Shown: positions 11,981-24,800 of the stretch, piece by piece
Numbering within the stretch: position 1 is the stretch's first letter
Layout: each line of letters starts with the position of its first letter
NCBI RefSeq assembly: GCF_049306965.1
Contig: NC_133194.1
Coordinates: forward strand, 8,004,501-8,068,500
Source: Danio rerio
Taxonomy: Eukaryota > Chordata > Actinopteri > Cypriniformes > Danionidae
Length of the DNA stretch: 64,000 nucleotides
Reading direction: 5' to 3'
Position numbers and translations under genes: made by a program
The notes under the pieces: generated by a model
The model's input: only the letters and a program-made list of their open reading frames with translations
What the model was told of the DNA's origin: nothing
The model's database searches: none

Positions 11981-12631
11981 CAGGCTTGAGGCTGTTGACG
12001 TTGCCATCCACTCTGCAGATCTCTCGCACGCCCTAATACAGAATATAATCCCAAACCATGATATTTACTTCGCCAAACTTGATTGGTTTCTATGAGAATC
12101 TTGGGTCCATGCTGGTTCCAGTAAGTCTTCTGCAGTATTCATGTTGATTTGGAGTTCAACAGATGATTCATCAAAAATATCGACCTTCTGCCACTTTCCC
12201 AAATGACCAACTAAAAGTCAAGTCATTATGTGTTGCTCTTACAACTGCGACAAGACTTTTGTCAGGTACTGCAGATGTTTTCACACATTCATCTCTCTCC
12301 TCTAACATGCGCACTCGCTCAAAAACACACAATCATACACAAGGACGATAGAAAAATACATATGATAAATGACTAAAATGTAATGACGAAAACAGAAATA
12401 AAAAAAAAGTTGTTTTAAGTGCCATCTCCCATAATCCACTAGCTTCGGTTTATCCTTCTCTTAGTGCAGTCTCAGCTTCCTCTTTCCAAAGGTAGTGACA
12501 AACGAACCCAACGCACGTTTACTTGAGATGTCGATCGGCAGACGAGCAAAGCAGTGTCAATAGAGGCAGAAGTGCTTTTAAAGTCTTTTATGTTTGGGTA
12601 AACATAAGGGTCATGTTTTGGTGTGTTATGA

Positions 12632-13110
12632 CTAGGCCCACACAGAATCTGCGCACGCAGAAATCCGCATTTCCACAGATTTTTAGCTTATAATTAAATG
12701 TATGTATAAACTTGTGTAATTGTGTTTAAATTTATATTTATTCAGTTTTTAAATTAATTTCACTAATAATATTGATATATAATAATAGTAATATGAAAAT
12801 GTTTCTATCATTTATGTACAAAACAGGTTGTAAAGTAATATGTTCTGGGTTTTAGTAGAGATTATATGAGAGACTTGCTTTGTTTACCAAATAAGTGGAT
12901 CTAATTGGATTTGCATTGTGAACACTAAATAAAAGTTAAAAAACGTATTATTTGTTGATTTCATAAACAATTTTTTTTGTTATGATACAAAAAATCTAAG
13001 TTTTTTGTTATTTTACTTCATAAAATTATTCTGCACAAATCTGCAGATTTTTTACTAAACTCTCATCAGAAATATCAAAACACGTCCGCAGATTCTGTCT
13101 GGCCCTAGTT
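12632..13110. mobile_element. MITE with CTAGGCCCACACAGAATCTG ends
   Basis: The left end CTAGGCCCACACAGAATCTG is mirrored by CAGATTCTGTCTGGCCCTAG at the right. The inner AATCCGCATTTCCACAGATT and AATCTGCAGATT words also pair. No coding content. Confidence 0.65.
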
Positions 13111-13390
13111 TTGACTATTACGATTTTTTTTGTGTGCAACATTAAATGTAAACTAATTGCGTGAATATTCTGCGTAACTCATCATGTGTGAGATGCAATA
13201 GTGATATTCTTGTTCGCCAGCATTCGTAACATTTCGAAAATAGAAACAAAGTAAACTTGCTGGCTTTCGCAGAATAAAAGTGCTTGTTTTTGTTAACTGG
13301 AACACAAGTAAACTTCAATCATCCTCACACAATCGCTACAACAAAATAAATGTTTGTTTTCAATTCGTTTCTTCAGATTGATTAAAACAT

Positions 13391-14477
13391 TTGGTAACTT
13401 TACTTGAGGGGGGTGTTCGTAAGACTGTCACCTTTATAATCATGAAATGAATATGACTGATATTTCAAGAGTTCCCACTAAGATATGCTTAGCAATAATA
13501 GCAGGTTTGTTATGCTGTCCTGGGAGAGAACCCTGAGCTCGGAGATACTTAAACTTAAGGCTCCCACTGGGTCAATAAGCATATAAGGGGATCCGAGATC
13601 AAATAGGTCTCGAGAGCTCCCCTTGGAAAAGGGAGAAAAAGGAGGAGCTGGGGTGGAAGGGGGGAATCTTCCAAAACGAAGATAGAGCTGTAGGGAAAAA
13701 CCATCCATTTATTGTAAGCTTGGATCACTCTGATGGGTTTATTACTGATTACAGAGGAGCGGCCAGTATTGCTCAATCATATCACATGCTCCTCTCGAAA
13801 TTAGTTTATGAAACTTCACTTTAAGATTGGTGTTATTTCACGAAGTGTCATTCACTCAGCAAAGACGACATTGTTTGTATCATGTTGTCATGACAAAGAA
13901 TTCTCAAAAAAATACATCATAACCTGTCTTTGTCAAGTCAACCTGACATTATCAAGACAACACGGTTTGTCATAATTAAACACGAGTGTCATGAGGCTAT
14001 TATAATTGTGTCGTGAATATTTTTCTGATTACTTTCTTCAGGGGAACAAAATGCATTTGTCATTGAAATGACTCACTGAAAGTGTCCTCACTCTGTCAAA
14101 GAAGTTTACAACAACTCATTAATGTTCTATACCATTCGACTTGCGTACCCCTGTATTTGAAATCAGGAAAAATATTAATGATGCTGTTATAAAATTCATA
14201 ATAATTAAAATGGTCTTATGACAGTCATGTTTGTGACAGATTTATGACACGTTATGAATATATATATATATATAAATCACTGACAGGTTATAACATGTAT
14301 GTCAAGTTGTCATAACAACTAAATCTCAAACAATCTCACCTTTGCATTTAAAATGGCCTAACAGAGTAAATAAATGCGTAGAGCGCGTAAAATCTTATTC
14401 AAATTCATGACGCTATGTCATAATTATAAAGGTTTCATGACAGTTTTATGAACATACCTTTAAATTAAAGTGGTAAC
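13391..14477. mobile_element. Long MITE with GGTAAC ends, interrupted
   Basis: The left end (TGGTAACTTTACTTGAGG, then GTAAGACTGTCA and CCTTTATAAT) is mirrored at 14410-14477 (ATTATAAAGGTTTCATGACA through AAAGTGGTAACC). The interior is rich in TGTCATAA words, including GACAGGTTATAACATG. An unrelated GC-richer block occupies about 13468-13800. Confidence 0.55.
13468..13800. repeat. Unclassified inserted block
   Basis: This 330-bp segment differs in composition from its AT-rich host: CTCGAG and GAGCTCC words, then a purine run (about 13619-13665) with GGGAGAAAAAGGAGGAGC. It lies within the MITE at 13391-14477. Its borders are not flanked by a target duplication I can see, so class is unknown. 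Confidence 0.3.
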
Positions 14478-14875
14478 CAATTTCAATATGGTTCTATTAG
14501 TTCATTTAGTTAGTCCATTAACTAACAATGAGCAATACATCTGAAAAACTTGATTAAATTAGTAAAGGCTGCAGGCAACATTAAGATCGATGAATGCTTG
14601 AAACATATTTGTCATCGTTAGTTTATGTTAACCAATGCAGCCAACAAATATTAACGAGTAAAATATTTGTAAAGATTTATAAGCTAAACTTTCCAGCTAC
14701 GAGGCGAATCGTAAATTTGTGTAAAAGTATTTGGAAGCCTGTGTGTTTCATTTGGCACAATTTTCTTGTCTATGTTTACTAACTGGTGAAGATTTTTTTC
14801 TAAAGGATTCTGGGTAATGTAGTTTTTCTAGTAGAAACACAAACAACAATGCATTAAACTATAGGTCTGTCTATA

Positions 14876-15183
14876 AATGGATAAATCACCCAAAAATGGA
14901 AATAGTCTTTATTTACTCGCCCTTCGTTTGTTTCAAACCTTTGAGTTTCTTTTTTTCTGTTAAACACAAATTAAAATATTTTAAAAAGGCTGAAAACCTG
15001 TAAGCACTGACCTCCGTAGTATTTGTTTTTTTCTTTTTTGAAAGTCAATGATTACAGGTTTTCCGCATTCTTAAAAATATCTTAATTTGTGTTCAACAGA
15101 AAAAAAAATACTCACAGATCTGGAACCACTTGAGGGGAGTAAATAGTGAGTAAATATCCATTTCTGAGTAAACTATCCCTTAA
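14876..15183. mobile_element. Angel-like foldback MITE near the znf384l 3' end
   Basis: It runs from AAATCACCCAAAAATGG to GAGTAAACTATCCCTTAA, with internal arms around TGAAAACCTGTAAGCACTGA and GTCAATGATTACAGGTTTTC. On the minus strand it supplies an AATAAA (14908-14913) that znf384l transcripts could use. Confidence 0.7.
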
Positions 15184-15495
15184 TGCTTTGTGACTTAAAA
15201 GTTAAAAATAAATTCCCCTGTGGAGAAGAGTGAATTACTTTCGGTGTTGCATGCTTTTCTGGCAAAGCAATAAAACTAAGGCTTAAATGTTAGCTAAATC
15301 AAATTAGCATAAGGCCTTTTTTTGTGACACTGCAATGCAAGTCTACCGACAGACAGCTCATTCCAGTTCATGTGCTCCTCCTCCGTTTCTCCTCGTCCTC
15401 CAGGTCTGTATTTGGAAATCCTCCTCTGTCCTCAAGGCAGTGTTTTTATCTATTTCCTTCCAAACTCATGGTCCATTCCTCCTCGCTCCACCTCT

Positions 15496-15885
15496 CTACG
15501 AGTTCATGTGCTCCACCTGGATGGCAGAGGTGGAGACGGTGAGGCAGAGGTCTTTGTGGGCTGTTAAATCGGCAACTGTGACCGGCTTGTACTGGATTTC
15601 TCCTGCCGACACGGTCTTGTACTGATGCAGGTCGAACGGGCAGGGGATTCCGTCAGAAACGGAGTAGCTGGTTGGCGGTGTGGGGTTGTTCTGGTTCTGG
15701 GCCTGCGCTGCTGCTGCGGCGGCTGCTGCTGCTGCGGCTGCTGCTCCTCTGCCCCGCCCACGGCCTCGCCCACTCCCTCCACCTGAACCCTGACCGGGGT
15801 TCTGAGCCTGCTGCGCTGCCACTGCAGCCGCTACTGTGAGAGGATCTGGGTTGTGTTTTTGCATGTGTTTCATCAGGTAGGTTTC
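15496..15885 (-). CDS. znf384l: znf384l last coding exon, Ala/Gly-Arg-rich tail
   Basis: It begins ETYLMKHMQKH, completing the last finger, then GRGRGRGRG, 13 Ala coded mostly by GCA/GCC, AQAQNQNN, and the conserved end FDLHQYKTV...HKDLCLTVSTSAIQVEHMNS. Human ZNF384 has an AQ/poly-Gln tract at this place. The Ala block is a triplet repeat (CTG/CGG on the plus strand) and may vary in length between animals. Confidence 0.9.
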   Translation of the reverse strand, partial: ETYLMKHMQKHNPDPLTVAAAVAAQQAQNPGQGSGGGSGRGRGRGRGAAAAAAAAAAAAAQAQNQNNPTPPTSYSVSDGIPCPFDLHQYKTVSAGEIQYKPVTVADLTAHKDLCLTVSTSAIQVEHMNS

Positions 15886-18800
15886 CTAGACAAGTGAGAA
15901 AAATCAGGGATAATGCTGAAATTCTGCATAAATTCATGAAAAGTCGACAGAGCAGAAATCAACATCACATAATCCAATTTACAGCCATAAATAAACCAAA
16001 AACACTTCTGAATCACCAAATAAAGAAGCTGTTCATTAACAGATTTCTTTTACAGTGTAACTAATATCTAATCTTGATGTTTACATTTTGGAAATTACCA
16101 CTTAGAAATCTCAAACTGAAGAATGTCAAGAATACAGAGGAAGGATTGAAAATGCTGTGCAGGATCTTACAGATGTGTACGAGCGGTTGCAGAGGCCACA
16201 GGAATAGAGTTTGGCGTGTTTGACCGTATGTGTAGTCAAGTGAACCTCCAAGCTGGTGGCGTCCGTGTAGCCGCGGTTGCAGTTGTGACACTTGTATGGC
16301 TTGTCCTTGTTGTGTTGTCTTCGATGAGACTGAAAACAAACAATTTCATTACTGATGATAACAAGATATTGAAAAGCAGATTTTCAGCAGTTTTTGTGGA
16401 CACTTATAGCTAAAGTTAAAGTCAAAAATGATCATCCCTCAAGTGTTTTTCTTTTTCAATTATTTCCTATATGATGTCTAACAGAGCAAGGATTTTTTTC
16501 ACAATGTCTGATAATATTTGTTCTTCTGGAGAAAGTCTTATTTGTTTTATTTTGGCTAGAATAAAATCAGTTGTTAAAACCATTCAAAGGTCAAGATTAT
16601 TAGCTAAAATATTTACAATCGTCTGACTAAAGAAATGTCCAAAAGTGTATTTAGAAACCAAGCGCATATTATAAACCAGGGGTGGCCAACCCTGTTCCTG
16701 GAGAGCCACCTTCCTGCAGATTTCAGTTGCTATCAAACACACCTGAACCAATTAATTAGGACCTGAACACCACGTGATAATTACAGGCAGGTGTGTTTGA
16801 TATGGGTTGCAACTGAAATCTGCAGGAAGGTGGCTCTTCAGGAACAGGGTTGGCCACTCCTGTTATAAACAGTTTGTGATAATGTATGTCAATGCATTAT
16901 TACTTTTTTTTGTAACCCTTGACATTTTCTATTTTTTTTCACTTTCTTTTCTCTAAATAATTATTATGTATATTATGTATAATTATTAAATAAATCTGTT
17001 ACCGAATTCTGATTTCACTCCTCCGGGTGCTCCGGTTTCCCCCACCAGCCCCAAAACATGTGGTATAGGTGATTTTGGTAGGCTGTGTATGTGAATGAGT
17101 GTGTATGGATGTTTCCCAGTGATGGATTGCAGCTGGAAGGACATCCGCTGCGTAAAACATATGCTGGATAAGTTGGCGGTTCATTCCACTGTGGCAACCC
17201 CAGATTAATAAAGGGACTAAGCCGAGAAGAAAATGAATGAATGAATATAAACATACAAATACCCATTCAAAGAACTTTTAAGGACATAAACCCAGTCTGT
17301 TTTGGACTAATTATACTTGCATAATTTTGGGGTCCATTTATTTATCTTTAAAAATACAATTTAACTTTTCTTTTATAATATTATCAAAAAATAAACAGTT
17401 TGAATAGTTTAAAATGTGATAATATTTTCCTTACACATCCTTGGTGAGCATAAGATCCTTACCAAGACCAAACTTTTGAATCATAGCATATATATTATAT
17501 AAAATAAATATCAAATGCAAATTCTAAATCTAAAAATTCATAAAGATTTTTCAAATTTAAACCTAAATAATTATAACAATAGTAATAATAATAAGAGTTT
17601 TTAAGCAATCATTTATACACCATCACATAAAAAAACACTACATTGATGTATATGTCATAAAATAAATGAATTTAGTATTCTCATAAATGCATAAAGCCAT
17701 GAGATCCTTCATCAGTGTGCAGTCTGGACTTCTTAAATAATTTAAGAAAGCATTTTAGTAAAGTCTTCAGCTTGTAATGGAACCAAAGTTCATAAAAGTC
17801 ATTTAAATACAGTATTAAAGTATTAATTAAAAACTGTGCTGTCAATTTCTGTCGTTTTCCTCTTCGAGGCCGGAAGGGTTTCACTCTCCCTTACAGAAAG
17901 CTGAAACGAGTGAAAGCCCCTATATAAAGACGTTTACCTGGAGGTTGGACAGTTGAGTGAAAGCTTTCTCACAGCCGGGATGAACACACTTGTACGGCCG
18001 ATCACCAGTATGAATCCTTGAAAACAAAACAGAAGAGATTCATTAGAAACGCATGATCTGAACATCAAGATCACATTGATATTATAATATATAGTACTAT
18101 AATTCTGATGGGTCTAAAGTTACACAAATGTTCCAGAAATCCTACACAACTCACAGCTTCAGTTTGACAGGTAACAGGCAACAGAGAAAGGAAAGAGGAC
18201 ACGAGGGAAACTGTAGGGCTGTATATGGTTTATGAAAACTAGGAATTCCCAATATAGTATTTCTGCAGAATAAGTTAAGCCGATATATATTAACATTGTG
18301 TCTTTACACGCAACACAACAAGATTAAAGTGGCGATCATGTAGACTATCTGCACTAAACAGCCATTAAGGAGCACAGAATAGTGCACTTAACTCCCGACG
18401 ACAGGTTTATTCACTAATGAATGAATATTAATCCTCATTAGCATTATTAATAGTACTTGCTAGGAGACTAATGTTCTTGGCTTGAAATGAGTCAGTTTTA
18501 ACGTTCATATTTAACCAATATTTGCTGTTATTGCTGTGTTATTTTATTTTCAGGATCTGCGGTAAACTATCTGCTGCTGACTTCAGTATAGCAATAAACG
18601 TCACAACAAATAGTATTCAAATTCATACTGGTAGCATTTAACACTGAATAAAGAACATAACTAGCACCCGAGGTGATCATTGTCATAGTAGTTTATGCTG
18701 TTGTTCAGCCATGAGGTCCCAGAGATAGAAATTATTTCTTAAATAGAAACTTTGCACACTGCGGTCACAAATGGTTAGGACAAAAAATCCTTTTAATTTG

Positions 18801-21800
18801 GAAAAGATGCCTATTACCATGTGTCCCAGCATTGCATTGTGTGTGGTTAGGACATGATGTAACACTTTTTATCCGATAGGCAATGTCACTACAAATATAT
18901 TTTTGTTGTCATCAATTACTGCTTAATTCCTAAACAGAACTAAATTAATATTTTTTGTATTTTACTTTCATTTTTCATTAGTGTAACGCAGCAGCTATTG
19001 AATAAATAAATAAATTGGTTGGGACCTGTAGAAAAGCTTCTTAGAGTGACATTATATATAAAAAGGATTAATAAATCAAGATACTGAAATGTTACCAAAA
19101 TTAATTACTCATTTTGCCTGATTCCAATATCTCTTTGTTTTTGAGGAAGTGTTAATTTACATGTATCAGGCTTGTGATGTTTACCCCACATTAGCTGTAG
19201 CTTATAGCCATTAAAGGAGTTGTGAACAACAAAACCAAACTCACCTGATCTTTTAGCATATAATAGGTCAAAGTACTCTAAAGACATCCTGTAAGTTTCA
19301 GAACTCAGTAATTTGTCATTTTTCTAAAATCACATTTTAATGAAGCCAATTTTTTTATTTATTTTTTTTATTTATGACTTTAATGGCAAATTACAGCAAA
19401 AGAGAAGACAAAACAGAATTACGTTTCAAAACGTATAGACACTACTGGGACACTATTTTTAAAACTATATCTGTTTTTTTTTGGGTATATCAATCTCCCC
19501 TTTCCCACTAATAGCCATTTTTGGAATTTTGCTTTTATTGTGCTCCTGGCCAAACGACTAATATTGCTTAAGTGGAAGGATCAGAAGCCTTCAACCCCAA
19601 CACAGTGGATCCATGATGTCCTCTTTTTGTTAAGTTGGAAAAAATTAGACTGTCTAGAGGTTCATCTAATCAGCTTAAGAAAATTTGGGACCCATTTAAG
19701 AAATATATCCAAGAACATGTTTTATTGTCAACTACAGACCAAGTCCTTGTTCCAGCAAATAGATTTTTTTTCTTTTCTTTCCTAAATGCAAAAGTAGAGT
19801 GCATTGTGTGCTTCAGATTGCACAATTGTAGTTTTTGTTAAGCCACGTTATTATTTATTTGTATTTTTTTTTCCTTTTTTTTTTTTTTTCTCTTATCGTA
19901 CGTGCCAAAGTTGATACTGTCTATATTTAATGAAGGCAATTTGACAACAAAAAAAAAAACAGGCTATAAAATGTTATACGCTATGATGATGTAATAGAGT
20001 GGATAAGCTCTGCCTACACAGAAGATCGATGCCTGCTTTTGCTTCCCTGCATGTTTAGCCCTGTAAATATACAGAACTCTTAGCCAATCCGAGCATTGAG
20101 CATTTACTTTGAAGTCTACAATTGGCCACGCCCATTCATATCAATGTGTTTCAATGAGGAGAGCACAGAAAATAGCACATTTCCACTAAACTATGATGTT
20201 TTTGGATGTAAAAATCTCAGTAACATTACACACGGACCTCAGAAAACAGAACGAAGTAAAATACTGAGGTGCTTCATGACCCCTTTAATTCAAATCAAAC
20301 TTAATTCAAATGCTCCAATCTGATCTGGTTGTAGGCTGCTCACAAGTCCTATTGTGTATAAAAATATGATTAATAGAGCAGATACTGAATTAAACTGTGT
20401 ATAATTGGGGGTAACTTGATACTCTGTATTTTACTTTCGTTTTCATCTTGGATCTGGTCAATCCAGCCTCGCCCTGATCCCAGTGACTCTGTGCTGGTTG
20501 TGGAAATTCAAAATAGACCCAAAACAAACCATTATGATTGGCTAAGATTGGCAATGAAAATTCGTAAAAGTGGTTCGACTGGTGAACTAAAAGCACAAAC
20601 ATTTAAAAAAAAAAAAATAATTATACTGTCTTGCACTCTAAGACCTACAGTACTCATATTAATAAATCATCTTACTGGGCAGCCATTATTAAATTGCGAA
20701 GTATGCTGTAATAAATAATGCGCTGACGGATATTGTACATAATAATGTATAATTTTATACTCACTTTATAGTCAACAATCCAAAACAGTAAATCTAAATC
20801 ACCACAAAAATATAAATCCACCTGGAGAATGATTAGATTGATGACCTGATCTTACCGCTAACACTCTTGGTGGACAATGAACTTTCTGTATAATCATATC
20901 TGTAAGGCACATTGTCATAATTTCCCACATCGGCTGGCTTCTGTCTCTGCCTGTCTGTTACCTGTTATGCTGCTGTAAGTGACTGAGCTGCCTGAAGGTT
21001 TTCTGGCAGTAGGAGCAGGTGTAGGGTTTGGCGCCGCTGTGGATGCGGATGTGCTGCGCCAGGTAGCTGGAGTTGGCGAACGATTTGGAGCAGTGAGGAC
21101 ACTTGTGCGGTTTGCCCTCTGTGTGGTTTCTAACAAGGGATGAAGGGAAGGGGATGAAAAAGAGAGAAGAAAACAGAGAGAGATTTGTCATTAAACCAAT
21201 ACCTGACCCCCAAGAGTGGATCAAATCATGATCATTTCATAAAGTATGCTGCAGGATTCATGCTTTAACAATGTGGTCGTGCACTTGGTGGTGTTTTGAG
21301 TTATAAAGCTCTCTCTCTCTCTCTTATTCTCTCTCTCTCACCAGCTTCCTTTTCCCTTCCCTAACTATCAGTATATGAGATCAACCCAAAGCAGAGCCTT
21401 TAAACCAGAGCAGAATGAAGATGCGATGAAGATGAACAGAGTGAGGCAGAATTACATTGTGAGCTCATTTGTGTCCAGGATAACAGAATAACATGACAGG
21501 GAAATGGGAAGAAGAGGACAGGACAGAATGAATGAGGTAAAGAGGAAATACAGAAGCAAATGGAGACAGAATTATGTGCGCCAGGCTTCAGCAGAATGCT
21601 ATTACTGTAAATAAGGTTCAAATCAGTTCTTCATTATAACCAGTGAGTCAAAACTGAAGCAAAGTGTACATTTTGGGTGTTCTTGTTTGTGCACATTCAA
21701 ATATAGTTTATTGCTGATCCTATCATATATGTTTGATATTGTTTACAAAAGACGATCACTAAAAGGTTATTGCATTGTAACAAAAAAATCTTGCCAGGCA

Positions 21801-24800
21801 TATTTAGAACAAGAATAATTTGATGGCATATTAAAAGACTTTAAGAATCACAGTACAGATACAAAATACTAATATATTGTCATTTTAAAGGGGACCTATT
21901 ATGCAAAAATCAGTTTATTAAGAGATTTAAACACAGTTGTGTGGTAACAGTGTGTGAATTTAGCCAACCTATAATGGTAAACATTTATTAATTCATTTTT
22001 TTAATCACACTTCATGCAGAAACCCTTTGATTAGACATTCTTCTGTTGTTCGTGTGAGGGAGAAAGCTCCGCCCATTATTGACAATCTCTCCCTCATTAG
22101 CATAGACAGCCCTGAGTCAGAAGCACTCACTTTCGTTTTTACGATATATCTGCCGAAGATAATATCAGCAGCTGGCATTACAGGAAGTTTTAGAAGTCGA
22201 TCACACCGAACGCACTATTTGCATTGAGAGGTGCATCTTTTAAATGGTTTACTAACGGCTGCGAGTGTTTTGCGCACTGTTTATGCGCCCTGCATGCTTC
22301 ATGTTTTAACCGTCTGCTTCGACTTGCTTTTTGCCGTTGTGCTCTGTGCGCTCGCAACTGACAACTCTGCTGCGCAACTAGCATCTTTTTTCATTGTCCA
22401 ATTAAATGAAAGCATAGGCGGGGTTTCCATTGAGGTTACAATAATGCTTGTGTTGTCAAGACAACTAAGAACACTTTAAAAAAATGGAGAAGAGACCAGT
22501 GGTCACACTATCCACAATGCTTGCGCACAATACACAGCCGATTCAGTTGTTGCCTAGCGACATAAAAAGCACACCACACTTCTCTTTATTCCTGTCAAAA
22601 GGCTGTGTGGTGCACCTCACGCTTTTACAATGGAAAAGCACGTTTGCGTTCATTCCTGAGGATGTACAAATTAGCCCACTAGTCTCCATATACTGCCTTC
22701 TTCTGAGACACTTTTTTGGACATTTTCCGTTTTTCACAGAGATAAGGTTAGTCCTGTTTGAATCTGCCACTATGCTGATTCACTGGCATTTGTAGCTCCA
22801 CCTTCTTGTGAAAAGAGCACAATCTCATTTAAATTTAAAGACTAAACAGGGCAGTTTTAAAGAGTTATAAAACATTATATGTGTGTGTGTGTGTGTTTTA
22901 AAGATTTATTTTTGGCCTTTTTTGCCTTTATGAAGTAGATAGGACAGTATTATAGACAGGTAGTGAAGTGGGAGAGAAACAGGGGGTAGGGACAGGAAAT
23001 GTCCTCGAGCTGGGATTTGAACTCGTGAAACTACTATAGGTCCATAAGTCAGCGTGCTAATCACTAGGCTATTGTACCGACATTTTGTGGTATTTTGAGC
23101 TGAAGCGTCATACACACACTCTAGGGCAGGGATGCCCAAACTCATATTTTAGTTTATCAAGCTCCTTCTAGGTACAGTTGAAGTCAGAATTATTAGCCCC
23201 CCTGAATTATTAGCGCCCTTGTTTATTTTTTTCCCAAATTTCTGTTTAATAGAGGGAAGATTGTTTCAGCACATTTCGAATCATAATAGTTTTAAAAACT
23301 AATTTCTAATAACTGATTTATTTTATCTTTGCCATGATGACAGTAAATAATATTTTATTTGATATTTTTCAAGACACTTCTGTACAGCTTAAAGTGACAT
23401 TTAAAGGCTTAACTAGGTTAATAAGGTGAACTAGGCAGGTTAGGGTAATTAGGCAAGTTATTCTATAACGATGGTTTGTTCTGTAGACTTAGATCGAAAA
23501 AAAAAATTGCTTAAAGGGGCAAATAATTTTGTCCCAAAAATAGTTTTTAAAAAATTCAAAACTGCTTTTATTCTAGCCGAAATAAAACAAATAAGACTTT
23601 TTCTAGAAGAAGAAATATTATCAGACATACTGTGAAAATTTCCTTGCTCTGTCAAACATCATTTATGAAATATTTAAAAAAAAGAAAAAAAAAATCAAAA
23701 GGGGGCTAATAATTCTGACTTCAACTGTATACAAAAACTTCCAGGCAGGTGTGTTGAAGGACATCGGAGCTTCTATGAAGGACACCAGCCCTCCAGGATC
23801 AAGTTTGGGCACCCCTGCTCTAGCAAGATTTTTAAAAATAGAACATAATAGCCCCTTTTAAATCCCTATACTTTACTATTGTTCTTTAAACCACTAGACA
23901 TTAACCATTTGTTGGCATGAAATGTTAATCATTTAAAATATACTAACATATTAGTATGATAATCAATTATTTTATGATATTGCAATGCATAAAGGTCAGA
24001 ATAAGTATGATGTTTCATATGTACATATGGATCAAAACCTTGCAACAAAGTAGCCCTAAAACTATTGAACAACACCCATTCTTGTGTTAGGACATTAAAA
24101 AATGTATTTAGCTCTACTTAAAACTGACCATATATAGTAAAAGGCTGATCTTGGAAAAATAGGAATTGATTTAAATGGAGACTGTCATTAATTCAAATAA
24201 AGTTCTCAGTTTTTCTCAATCCAAGCATCAAACAATGTTTAAAATATCTATTTTCAAAAGCTTATTAGATAAAGCTGTCAAACCAAAAGGATACCAACAG
24301 AATTGAATAAAATTAAAATGTAATCATTGTGGTGTGAAATAACACAAGCAGATGATGTGATGACATTAGCGTGACACAAACAAGACCTGCTTCTGTCTCC
24401 AGAGTAATTACTACTATTAGAATTGCCTCTCCAAGCTCAAATGTCAAAGCATCAGAGCAGAAAACCACAGTGAGGAATCAAGAGAAAAAGAGAACAGAAA
24501 CATGTAATAAAAACATGCTTATCCTAACCAAAAACACAACTGTGCCACTAAAGCGAGTCCTGCAGCAGGTGTGTGGTGTATTGCTCAGTTGTACCGTGTG
24601 TGCTGCTGTAGATGGCTGAGCTGTCTGAAGGTTTTCTGGCAGTAGGAGCAGGTGTAGGGTTTGGCGCCGCTGTGGATGCGGATGTGCTGCGCCAGGTAGC
24701 TGGAGTTGGCGAAAGATTTGGAGCAGTGAGGACACTTGTGTGGCTTCGCCTCCGTGTGGGACTTAGCGTGGATCTGCATGTCTGATTTGCTGAAAAACGT

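Larger units (their letters stand above)
10529..12267 (-). mobile_element. Tc1/mariner-type transposon remnant with long TIRs
   Basis: The ends ACCTGATAAAAGTCTTGTCG (left) and CGACAAGACTTTTGTCAGGT (right, inverse) continue as long imperfect TIRs that include AACTTGACTTCTAGTTGATC. A minus-strand transposase remnant is readable at about 10850-11040: DWPAQSPDMNIVEYV, the C-terminal catalytic-region motif of Tc-type DDE transposases. The coding part is short and is broken by a stop directly after EYV and by the hAT-type insertion at 11158-11980, so the copy cannot be autonomous. Subfamily (Tc2-like) is my best guess only. Confidence 0.7.
21889..23860. mobile_element. Outer DNA element of a four-level nest
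   Basis: The left end AAAGGGGACCTATTATGCAA is mirrored by CATAATAGCCCCTTTTA at 23845-23861. Inside are an (unclassified) CG-containing repeat near 22170-22420, a GT microsatellite (22878-22896), a tRNA-like SINE and the hAT/TA-element pair at 23121-23823. It lies within the znf384l intron between the cassette exon and the constitutive finger exon. Confidence 0.6.

Noticed and set aside
11626-12054. 142-codon minus-strand frame
   Set aside because: It spans three different nested transposon layers and has no domain resemblance.
13468-13800. Solo LTR of a retroelement
   Set aside because: No target duplication, primer-binding site or paired LTR could be seen, so I left it unclassified.
22905-23090. 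Possible tRNA gene on the minus strand
   Set aside because: A-box and B-box-like words are present, but no cloverleaf or anticodon arm could be drawn, and it has a SINE-like tail. It is listed as a SINE.
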